Part shown: positions 1 through 5,446 of the stretch, in pieces
How positions within the stretch are numbered: position 1 is the stretch's first letter
How the letters are laid out: every line of letters starts with the position of its first letter
Assembly (NCBI GenBank): GCA_050999155.1
Contig: JBPCPM010000106.1
Coordinates: 1-7,810, forward strand
Length of the DNA stretch: 7,810 nt
Reading direction: 5' to 3'
From: JBPCPM01 sp050999155
Lineage (GTDB): Bacteria; Actinomycetota; Thermoleophilia; Solirubrobacterales; 70-9
Program-made: the position numbers and the translations under genes
The notes under the pieces: model-generated
Database searches by the model: none
What the model saw: the letters and a program-made list of their open reading frames with translations, nothing else
What the model was told of the DNA's origin: nothing

Positions 1-200
1 TGGCCAAGCTCGTGGCCTCGGAGACCGGCAAGGAGGTCGTCGAGGAGTCCTTCCGCATCCACGGCGGCTACGGCTACTCCAAGGAGTACGAGATCGAGCG
101 CCTGTACCGCGACGCGCCGCTGCTGCTGATCGGCGAGGGCACGTCGGAGATCCAGCGGATGGTCATCGGGAAGAAGCTGCTGGAGCGCAACAAGATCTAG
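1..200 (+). CDS. Acyl-CoA dehydrogenase, C-terminal fragment (5' end outside window)
   Basis: This is the last 65 or so codons of a flavin-dependent acyl-CoA dehydrogenase, which introduces the alpha-beta double bond into acyl-CoA in beta-oxidation or branched-chain amino acid breakdown. The reading frame is open from the left edge (first full codon at base 3) and ends at TAG 198-200. The visible part carries the signature C-terminal helices: IHGGYGYSKEY, then a basic-acidic stretch ERLYRDA, then the hallmark GEGTSEIQRMVIGKKLL. In this family the IHGGYGY and EGTSEIQ segments line the FAD and tetramer interface, and the Glu of EGTSEIQ is the catalytic base position in short-chain enzymes. Substrate chain length cannot be judged from this fragment. 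The next gene, an SCP2-type lipid carrier, fits a lipid-catabolic setting. Family assignment is firm; the exact enzyme is unknown. Confidence 0.93.
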   Translation, partial: AKLVASETGKEVVEESFRIHGGYGYSKEYEIERLYRDAPLLLIGEGTSEIQRMVIGKKLLERNKI

Positions 201-294
201 CGGCGGCGGCGGGCAGCCGTCGGCGACGGTGCGGTGACCCAGGTACGCGGCACCTTCGGCCAGCGGTTCGGGTCCCGCGGTCCCCGGGCCTGGC

Positions 295-308
295 GGGGGA
301 GGTACAGT
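295..308 (+). promoter_or_regulatory. Ribosome binding site and possible -10 box before the SCP2 gene
   Basis: A purine run GGGGGAGGT (295-303) lies about 12 bases before GTG 315 and is the best Shine-Dalgarno candidate. It supports GTG 315 over the in-frame GTG 234, which has no comparable site. Overlapping it, TACAGT (303-308) matches the TANNNT consensus of actinobacterial -10 boxes and sits only six bases before GTG, the geometry of a leaderless transcript. I see no convincing -35. The two readings (leadered or leaderless) cannot be separated here. Confidence 0.4.
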
Positions 309-314
309 GACCGC

Positions 315-674
315 GTGGCATCAACAGCGGATCTCGTCGCGCAGGCCGTCACGCAGTTCCAGGAGCGGCTGCCCGCGCTGCGCAACCTCAAGCTCATCTT
401 CGGTCTCGACCTGCGCGGCCGCGGGGACCTGCAGCAATTCCGCGTGGAGCTGCCCGGCCCGAGGGTCACCCGCGGTGCCGCCGCCGACGGTCGCGTGACG
501 GTGATGATGCCCCGGGCGACCTTCAACGACCTGGCCGACGGCTCGATCGCCGCCTACCGCCGGGCGTGGGAGCACGGCGACATCAAGGTCGAAGGGGACC
601 CGCGGGTCCAGAAGCTCGTGGCCTCGGTGATCGAGCGACACGAGGCGCGAACGAAGATGCGCAAGGCGCGCTGA
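315..674 (+). CDS. SCP2 sterol-binding domain protein (small lipid carrier)
   Basis: A 119-residue protein read from GTG 315; an upstream GTG at 234 would add 27 Arg/Gly-rich residues that look like translated intergenic DNA. The C-terminal half matches the SCP2 fold: the strands AADGRVTVMMPRATFNDL, then the loop LADGSIAAYRRAWEHGDIKVEGD, then a closing helix KLVASVIERH. In this family the alternating hydrophobic strands and the 'G-x-I-x-x-x-G-D' turn build a tunnel that binds fatty acids, acyl-CoA or sterols; it is not itself an enzyme. There is no signal peptide or membrane segment, so it should be cytoplasmic. It follows an acyl-CoA dehydrogenase gene, consistent with lipid or sterol handling. 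The C-terminus is very basic (RTKMRKAR). The family call is good; the ligand is unknown. Confidence 0.8.
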   Translation: MASTADLVAQAVTQFQERLPALRNLKLIFGLDLRGRGDLQQFRVELPGPRVTRGAAADGRVTVMMPRATFNDLADGSIAAYRRAWEHGDIKVEGDPRVQKLVASVIERHEARTKMRKAR

Positions 675-682
675 GTCGTCCG

Positions 683-1186
683 ATGCGGGGCCGGGTCCTC
701 GTCACCGAGGACGACGCGATCATGCGCAAGCAGCTCATCGTGGTCAGCGGCCGGACCACCGAAGCCGATCGGGTACTCGGCCTGGAGCTGGGCGCCGATG
801 ACTACCTGACCAAGCCCGTCTCGCCCCGTGAGCTGGTCGCGCGCACCAAGTCGGTGCTGCGGCGCACCCGCCCGGACCCGGGCGATCAGCTGCGCTTCGA
901 CGGGCTCGTCATCGACCAGGCCGGGCGCACGGTCACCGTGCACGACGCGTCGGTCCAGCTGCGCCCGCGCGAGTTCGAGCTGCTCGCCTTCATGGCCGCC
1001 AACGACGGCCGGGCCTTCTCCCGCGAGCACCTGCTGCGCCAGGTGTGGGGATCGGGAGCCGGGATGCAGGACTCGTCGACCGTCACCGAGCACGTCCGGC
1101 GGATCCGGCAACGGCTCGAGCCGGACCCCGAGCGCCCGCGGTGGATCCACACTGTCCGAGGGGTCGGATACGCCTTCCGGTCGTGA
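683..1186 (+). CDS. OmpR/PhoB-type response regulator with internally deleted receiver domain
   Basis: A 167-residue protein, about 60 shorter than PhoB-type regulators (PhoB of E. coli has 229). Residues 1-17 are the start of a receiver domain with the acidic pair D10-D11 (VTEDD). Residue 18 onward resumes at its fourth strand (LIVVSG, S22), followed by GADDYLTKP with the conserved K44. Strands 2 and 3, helices 2 and 3 and the phosphorylated Asp are absent, about 61 residues, with no frame break. Residues 70-167 form a complete winged-helix DNA-binding domain (REFELLAFM, SREHLLRQVWG, VTEHVRRIRQRL, IHTVRGVGYAF). As read it could bind DNA but could not be phosphorylated or fold a normal receiver. 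It starts 8 bases after the SCP2 stop with no good ribosome binding site, suggesting coupling. It may be a broken gene or an assembly artefact; see the findings. Confidence 0.8.
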   Translation: MRGRVLVTEDDAIMRKQLIVVSGRTTEADRVLGLELGADDYLTKPVSPRELVARTKSVLRRTRPDPGDQLRFDGLVIDQAGRTVTVHDASVQLRPREFELLAFMAANDGRAFSREHLLRQVWGSGAGMQDSSTVTEHVRRIRQRLEPDPERPRWIHTVRGVGYAFRS

Positions 1187-1268
1187 GGAGCGCGTTGTGC
1201 GGATGTTGTCCTGCCGTTGACTGGTCGCGGAGGGCGTCCCGTGATCCTGCTCACAGTCGGTTGATGGC
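1187..1268 (+). other. Gap between regulator and kinase holding an unresolved kinase start
   Basis: Two-component kinases usually start at or just after the regulator stop, and there is a GTG (1183-1185) overlapping the regulator's TGA, but its frame closes after 37 codons at 1294-1296 and has no hydrophobic helix. A second candidate, GTG 1241, has a good site (GGAGGG, about 1229-1234) and begins Val-Ile-Leu-Leu-Thr-Val-Gly like the start of a membrane helix, but stops at TGA 1262-1264. Neither frame joins the kinase frame. I read this as scrambled remains of the true kinase N-terminus, with low certainty. Confidence 0.35.
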
Positions 1269-2756
1269 ATGGAACGCCGTGGGAAGCACCGGGTGACGTG
1301 GGAAGCACCGGGTGAGGTCAAGGAGGATCGCTTCGCCGGCCGCGCGCAGACCGCCGCGGCGCTGGTGGACTCGACGCTGGGCATCGGCCGCGACCTGCAG
1401 GCCCGCGACGCCGAAGGCCAGCTCGGCGGCGACAAGCCGACGGCCGCGGTGCGCGCCTACCGCCGGACCTCCGGCTCGTCGGTTGCCCTGCTGCTCGGCG
1501 GCGACGGCCGGGTCCTCGGCTCGTCACCGCGGCTGAGCGGCGCCGAGCGCCGCACCATTACCGAATCGGCGCCCGTGCGGCGCGCGCGCTCCGGCGAGCT
1601 CGGCGTGTCGCCCGTCATGGAGTTCCGGGACCGCCAGCAGCTGCTCGTCGCCGTCCCCTTTGCCGGCCAGGACGGGCGGCGGATCATCGTGACCTTCGGC
1701 CGCCCCGAGATCGTCGAACTCTTCGTCCGCGACGCCTTCGAGGAGACCTCCTCGTCGACACGCGGGAAGCTGCTGATGGTCGACCGCAACGGCCGGGTCC
1801 TGGCCGGGCAGGAGTCGATCGGTGAGTCGCTCGAGAACGCGTCGCTGCTCAACGCGGTGCGCTCGGGCGCCGAGCAGGGCGAGTTCCGCAACGGCGACGC
1901 CGACTGGTGGTACGCCCGTAGCGGTACCGCGGGCGGCGCCTGGCAGATCCTCGCCACGGCGCCGATCGGCGACGCCCTCGGGTCCGGCGGGGCGTCCTCG
2001 CTGCTGATCTGGGCGACGTTCGCCGCCTTCGCCCTCGCACTCATGGCCGTGTTCTTGCTGCTGTACCGCCAGCTCACCTCGTCGCGTGAGCTTTCCCGCG
2101 CCAACGCGGCGCTCGCGTCGCGCAGCACCGAGATCCAGCGTGCCAACCAGGCCAAGAGCGAGTTTTTGGCCAACATGTCCCACGAACTGCGAACCCCGCT
2201 CAACGGGATCATCGGGTTTGCCGAGCTGATGCACGACGGTCGCGTCGGCGACGTCTCCGCGAAGCACCGCGAGTACCTCGGCGACATCCTCACCAGCTCC
2301 CGTCACCTGCTGGAGCTCGACAACGCGCCGCACAGCGTGACCCTCGACGCCGCCAAGCTGCGTCAGGTGCTGTTCAACTACCTCTCCAACGCGCTGAAGT
2401 TCACCCCCGAGGGCGGCGCCGTCACCGTTCGCGTGGCCGACGCGGCCGGCACGAGCTTCCGCGTCGAGGTGGTCGACACGGGCATCGGGATCGCCGAGGA
2501 GGACCGGGTCCGGGTGTTCGACGCCTTCGAGCAGCTCGATCGCGGCACCGGCAAGCGCTACCAGGGCACCGGGCTGGGCCTGGCGCTCACCAAGCGCGTC
2601 GTGGAAGCCCAGGGTGGGGTCGTCGGCGTCGAGAGCAAGCAGGGCGCCGGAAGCGTGTTCTACGCGCAGATGCCCTGCGCCCTCGGCGCCGGATCCGGCC
2701 GCACCGTCCTCGAACGTCCGCAGCCCGAGGGGAAGGAGGCGCCCGATGGCCGGTGA
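1269..2756 (+). CDS. Sensor histidine kinase (hybrid-type HisKA/HATPase_c) with internal deletion and no N-terminal membrane helix
   Basis: A 495-residue frame from ATG 1269, a start with no ribosome binding site and therefore uncertain. Residues 17-240 look like an extracytoplasmic sensor of the Cache type, with two similar segments (LLLGGDGRVLGSS and LLMVDRNGRVLAGQ). One membrane helix follows (about 244-266), then a coiled-coil linker (270-300), the H-box FLANMSHELRTPLNG with H305, and the ATPase motifs: N-box NYLSNALKF (N374), G1 DTGIGI (D403), F-box VFDAFEQLD, G2 GTGLGLAL. The family normally has about 50 residues (end of the second dimerisation helix, INDVLDL-type motif, linker, first ATPase strand and helix) between HLLEL and the N-box region; here HLLEL350 joins DNAPHSVTLDAAKL directly. 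An outside sensor also needs a first membrane helix, which is missing. It overlaps the next gene by 11 bases. Kinase activity as read is doubtful. Confidence 0.82.
   Translation: MERRGKHRVTWEAPGEVKEDRFAGRAQTAAALVDSTLGIGRDLQARDAEGQLGGDKPTAAVRAYRRTSGSSVALLLGGDGRVLGSSPRLSGAERRTITESAPVRRARSGELGVSPVMEFRDRQQLLVAVPFAGQDGRRIIVTFGRPEIVELFVRDAFEETSSSTRGKLLMVDRNGRVLAGQESIGESLENASLLNAVRSGAEQGEFRNGDADWWYARSGTAGGAWQILATAPIGDALGSGGASSLLIWATFAAFALALMAVFLLLYRQLTSSRELSRANAALASRSTEIQRANQAKSEFLANMSHELRTPLNGIIGFAELMHDGRVGDVSAKHREYLGDILTSSRHLLELDNAPHSVTLDAAKLRQVLFNYLSNALKFTPEGGAVTVRVADAAGTSFRVEVVDTGIGIAEEDRVRVFDAFEQLDRGTGKRYQGTGLGLALTKRVVEAQGGVVGVESKQGAGSVFYAQMPCALGAGSGRTVLERPQPEGKEAPDGR
1278..1315 (+). repeat. 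Perfect 19-bp tandem duplication at the kinase start
   Basis: The unit CGTGGGAAGCACCGGGTGA occurs twice, back to back and without mismatch (1278-1296 and 1297-1315). Being 19 bases long it shifts the frame by one between copies; the first copy carries a TGA in one frame and the second a TGA in the next. It lies inside the first 16 codons of the kinase frame, where the expected membrane helix is missing. It could be replication slippage or an assembly stitch. Confidence 0.9.
2731..2739 (+). promoter_or_regulatory. Strong ribosome binding site for the single-domain regulator
   Basis: GGAAGGAGG lies inside the kinase coding sequence, six bases before ATG 2746. It fixes the start of the regulator in the overlap with the kinase stop (TGA 2754-2756) and rules out the longer upstream reading in that frame. 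Confidence 0.8.
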
Positions 2757-3126
2757 ACCCGTCTTGGTGGTCGATGACCATCCCACCAACCTCAAGCTGG
2801 TCCAGACGCTGCTCGAGGCGGAGGGCTACGACGTCCGCACCGCGGCCGACGCCGAGCAGGCGCGCAGCGCGCTTGCCGAGTTCCAGCCGCGCATGATCCT
2901 CATGGACATCCAACTTCCCGGCGTCGACGGACTCGAGCTCACCCGCGAGCTCAAAAGCCAGGACCGTCATCGCGACATCCGGGTGATCGCGGTGAGCTCC
3001 TACGCCATGGCAGCCGACGAGCAGCGGGCGCTGGCCGCCGGATGCGACGGCTTCATCGCCAAGCCCATCAACACCCGCTCGCTTCCGGGCACGCTGCGTG
3101 CGGCCCTCGCGGAGGAGGTCGCGTGA
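2746..3126 (+). CDS. Single-domain response regulator (CheY/DivK type)
   Basis: A 126-residue stand-alone receiver domain with every key residue: acidic pair D10-D11 (VVDDHPTN), phosphoacceptor D54 in LMDIQLPGVDG, S84 at the conserved Ser/Thr switch position (VIAVSSYAM), and K106 in FIAKPIN. There is no output domain, so by family knowledge it should signal by protein contact, as DivK does, either onward to a kinase, phosphotransferase or effector. The ALAAGCDGFIAKPIN segment is typical of DivK-like proteins and of receivers attached to hybrid kinases. It is embedded between the histidine kinase (11-base overlap) and the HD-GYP protein (TGATG overlap), so the kinase is its likely phosphodonor and the HD-GYP protein a plausible target. 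Intact and complete, unlike the regulator at 683-1186. Confidence 0.92.
   Translation: MAGEPVLVVDDHPTNLKLVQTLLEAEGYDVRTAADAEQARSALAEFQPRMILMDIQLPGVDGLELTRELKSQDRHRDIRVIAVSSYAMAADEQRALAAGCDGFIAKPINTRSLPGTLRAALAEEVA
3111..3118 (+). promoter_or_regulatory. Ribosome binding site for the HD-GYP gene
   Basis: GGAGGAGG within the last codons of the upstream regulator, seven bases before ATG 3126. It supports this start; the adjoining in-frame GTG 3123 would add only one residue. Confidence 0.75.
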
Positions 3127-4682
3127 TGGGCGCCCGGATCCTCCTGGTCGAGGCCGAGCCGCTCACGCGCCGGGTTGCCCTGCTGGCCCTGCGCCGCGCC
3201 GGCCACATCGTCCAGAGCGCCGAGGACGCCGATTCGGCGCTGCGGATCGCCGGCCAGACCGACCCCGACGTCGTCATCTCCTCGACCGACATTCCCGGGG
3301 CGCGGCCCGACGAGCTGGTTCTCGGGCTGCGTGCGCGCTGCCGCCGGTCGCTTCCGGTTGTCGGGCTCCTCGGGTTCCGCGAGGACGTGTGCACCGACAC
3401 GGCTGCCGGGTTCGACTCCGTGCTCATCAAGCCGCTGGATCCGGCGCGGCTGCTGCACACGGTGTCCGATTCGCTGTTCGCCGCCCCCGAGGAGACACGA
3501 GCCCCCGGCACGCCCGAACCCCGTGGCTCGGGCCGTTCCGCCCGCCCGGCCCGTGCCCACGCCGTTGCCGGGCCGTCGCCCGAGCCGCCGACGGCCCCCT
3601 CCGAGGTGCCCCCGGACCTCGAGCTGGCGGTCGAGCTCACCCGCCTGGCCGACCTGGCCGGGGAGGCGGGCCGCCACGAGAGGCCTGCCGACGAGATCGC
3701 CGCGATGCTGGCGCACTGCAGCGAGCTGCCAGGCGTCGAGATCGGCCTCGTCTATCGCCTGGCAGGAGCCAAGCCCGAGCTGCTGGCCTCTACCGACGCC
3801 GACACGGTCCTGCCCGGCCTGCTGCATGGCACCGAGCTGCTCGAGCAGGTGGCCGGATCCGGCACCGCTCTGGCCGTCGTCCAGGAGGGTCACGACAGGG
3901 GATCGGTCCTGCTGCGATCGGTCGGGCTGTCGACGGCCGTACTCGCCCCGATCGCGGCCGGGGGCCGGATTCTCGGCGCCCTCGTCCTTGGCTTCCTCGA
4001 CGGCCGCCGCACCGAGGATCGGATCGCGCTCGGCCGCTCGGCGGCGGGGATGCTCGGCTCGGCGCTGGCCGTCCTCGAGCGCGGACCCAACGGCGAGGCC
4101 CACTCGCCCCGCCGCGCCATCGAGCGGCTGTCGCACATCGCTGCGCTGCGCGACGAGGGCAGCGATCGCCACAACGCACGTGTCGGCCGCTACGCCGAGG
4201 TGATCGCGATCCAGGCCGGCCTCGACCGCCGCCGCGCCGAGCGGATCGGCCAGGCTGCCGCCTGGCACGACATCGGCAAGCTCCAGGTCCCGGAGGCCAT
4301 CCTGCGCAAGGAAGGACCGCTCAACGCCGAGGAGTTCTCCGGGGTACGCGAGCACCCGTCCGCGGGCCACCGGCTGCTGTCGGGCCTCGGTGACCCGATC
4401 CTCGAGCTCGCCGCGACCATCGCCCTGACCCACCACGAGAGGGTCGACGGCAGCGGGTACCCGAACGGACTCCAGGGGGACGAGATCCCTCTCGAGGGCA
4501 GGATCACCGCGATCTCCGACGTCTTCGATGCCTTGACCAGCGAGCGGTCCTATCGGCCTGCCCTGGCGATCAGCGAGGCGGCCGCCATCATGCGGATGTC
4601 CGGCGACCGCCACTTCGACTCCGAGCTGCTCGGGCCGTTTTTGGCGCTTGTCGAGCGCGGCAGCGTCATGCAAGGCGTGTAG
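3126..4682 (+). CDS. Pseudo-receiver / GAF / HD-GYP protein, probable cyclic-di-GMP phosphodiesterase
   Basis: A 518-residue cytoplasmic protein with three parts. Residues 4-118 have a receiver fold, but the acidic pair is replaced (VEAEP) and the phosphoacceptor position is Ser (VVISSTDIPG, S53 by alignment to the neighbouring regulator), with only the Lys of LIKPLD (K102) kept: a pseudo-receiver that should not be phosphorylated. A Pro/Ala-rich linker (121-163) follows. Residues about 166-318 resemble a GAF domain (LAPIAAGGRILGALVLGF). Residues 340-515 are an HD-GYP domain with all metal-ligand motifs: H349, H381-D382 with K385 (HDIGK), H410, H436-H437 and DGSGYP (441-446), D465 (ISDVFDAL), and the closing HFD (496-498). 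HD-GYP enzymes hydrolyse cyclic-di-GMP to pGpG or GMP. The start overlaps the DivK-like regulator's stop. It is the likely output of the operon, probably controlled by protein contact or by a ligand of the GAF domain. Confidence 0.9.
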   Translation: MGARILLVEAEPLTRRVALLALRRAGHIVQSAEDADSALRIAGQTDPDVVISSTDIPGARPDELVLGLRARCRRSLPVVGLLGFREDVCTDTAAGFDSVLIKPLDPARLLHTVSDSLFAAPEETRAPGTPEPRGSGRSARPARAHAVAGPSPEPPTAPSEVPPDLELAVELTRLADLAGEAGRHERPADEIAAMLAHCSELPGVEIGLVYRLAGAKPELLASTDADTVLPGLLHGTELLEQVAGSGTALAVVQEGHDRGSVLLRSVGLSTAVLAPIAAGGRILGALVLGFLDGRRTEDRIALGRSAAGMLGSALAVLERGPNGEAHSPRRAIERLSHIAALRDEGSDRHNARVGRYAEVIAIQAGLDRRRAERIGQAAAWHDIGKLQVPEAILRKEGPLNAEEFSGVREHPSAGHRLLSGLGDPILELAATIALTHHERVDGSGYPNGLQGDEIPLEGRITAISDVFDALTSERSYRPALAISEAAAIMRMSGDRHFDSELLGPFLALVERGSVMQGV

Positions 4683-4765
4683 CCGCCTGCCGCAGAAGGA
4701 GGGGTAGCCGGACAACGGCCGGACGGCGGGATCGGCACACTGTTGCCCCTTCCGTCAGCTACTTC

Positions 4766-4770
4766 AGGAG
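4766..4770 (+). promoter_or_regulatory. Ribosome binding site for the MaoC-family gene
   Basis: AGGAG ten bases before ATG 4781. The 98-base gap from the HD-GYP stop (4683-4780) shows no convincing promoter hexamers or strong terminator, so read-through from the signalling operon is possible. Confidence 0.6.
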
Positions 4771-4780
4771 CAACGCAGAG

Positions 4781-5293
4781 ATGAGCGAATCGAGCGTTCC
4801 CACCGATCAGGCCACTCGCGAGGCCTCCGGCGCGCGGCCCTACGGCCGCTACCTCGAGGACTTCGAAGAGGGAGCCGTCTATAAGCATTGGCCCGCCAAG
4901 ACCGTTACCGAGGGTGACGACCACCTTTTCTGCCTGCTGACCATGAACCACCATCCGCTGCACATCAACGACCACTACGCCGCGCAGTCCCAGCAGGGGC
5001 GCAACGTCGTCGTGGGCCCGTACGTGTACTCGGTGGCGCTGGGCATGTCCGTCGGCGACATCTCCGGCAAGGCGATCGCCAACCTCGCCACCGAGGAGCT
5101 CACTCACCCGGCGCCCGTCTTCCACGGCGACACGCTGTTCTGCGAGTCCGAGGTGCTGTCGGTCCGCGAGTCGAAGTCCAAGCCTGACCGTGGCATCGTC
5201 AAGGTCCACACGCGCGTTCACAACCAGGACAGCACCCTCGTGGCCGAGTTCAAGCGCGCCGTGCTGATCCCCAAGCGCGAGCCCGGGTCCTGA
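4781..5293 (+). CDS. MaoC-family (hot-dog fold) enoyl-CoA hydratase-like protein
   Basis: A 170-residue, single hot-dog-domain protein of normal length for the stand-alone MaoC/R-hydratase group. The opening YGRYLEDFEEGAVYKHWPAKTVTEGDD matches the family's first strand and the 'T-x-T-E-x-D' start of the central helix. The helix carries LLTMNHHPLHINDHYAA, equivalent to the hydratase signature D-x-N-P-x-H; His61 is kept but the usual catalytic Asp is Asn56. Later segments VGPYVYSVALGMSVGD, PVFHGDTLFCESEVLSVRESKS and the closing strands complete the fold. By family, it would add water to an enoyl-CoA or mesaconyl-type CoA thioester in the cytoplasm. A similar LTMN variant occurs, as I recall, in mycobacterial MaoC-like proteins encoded near acyl-CoA dehydrogenase and citE-like genes, so activity is not excluded. 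Substrate unknown. Confidence 0.85.
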   Translation: MSESSVPTDQATREASGARPYGRYLEDFEEGAVYKHWPAKTVTEGDDHLFCLLTMNHHPLHINDHYAAQSQQGRNVVVGPYVYSVALGMSVGDISGKAIANLATEELTHPAPVFHGDTLFCESEVLSVRESKSKPDRGIVKVHTRVHNQDSTLVAEFKRAVLIPKREPGS

Positions 5294-5301
5294 CGTCATG
5301 A

Positions 5302-5374
5302 TTGCGACCGGTCCCGCCGCCGGAGCGGTAGAATCCCCGGCCACTTCGAGGGTCCCTACGGAATTCCTCTTCCG
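5302..5374 (+). promoter_or_regulatory. Probable promoter and leader of pckA
   Basis: TAGAAT (5329-5334) is a good -10 box in an otherwise GC-rich stretch. TTGCGA (5302-5307) could be the -35, but the 21-base spacer is longer than usual, so the -35 is doubtful. Transcription would start near 5341, giving a leader of about 105 bases. The leader contains a small hairpin, CGGAA (5359-5363) pairing with TTCCG (5370-5374) across a six-base loop. I recognise no riboswitch. The rest of 5294-5446 holds no gene. Confidence 0.4.
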
Positions 5375-5446
5375 CGGCCCCCGGTCGCCCCATCTCGCCG
5401 TATCCCTCCTCATCGAACCCGACGCCTCCAGGGAGCTGATCGAGCA

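Noticed and set aside
234..314. Longer N-terminus for the SCP2 protein from GTG 234
   Set aside because: The added 27 residues are Arg/Gly-rich, lie outside the domain, and contain the ribosome binding site for GTG 315.
566..682. Longer N-terminus for the response regulator from ATG 566
   Set aside because: It would overlap the SCP2 gene by over 100 bases, and the receiver domain begins right at ATG 683.
1524..2795. Long minus-strand open frame opposite the histidine kinase (423 codons)
   Set aside because: Shadow of the kinase gene; no domain motifs and no start signal.
3000..4715. Long open frame on the minus strand opposite the HD-GYP gene (571 codons)
   Set aside because: It lies antisense to a gene with unmistakable domain motifs, has Arg/Gly/Leu/Asp-rich content typical of reverse reading of GC-rich codons, and shows no recognisable domain.
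4708..4729. Imperfect tandem repeat of an 11-base unit (CCGGACAACGG / CCGGACGGCGG) and a 4-bp stem in the HD-GYP to MaoC gap
   Set aside because: Only 9 of 11 positions agree and the stem is too short; ordinary GC-rich sequence explains it.
5291..5298. Palindrome TGACGTCA at the MaoC stop codon
   Set aside because: An eight-base palindrome is expected by chance at this length and overlaps the stop codon; no second half-site or repeat nearby.
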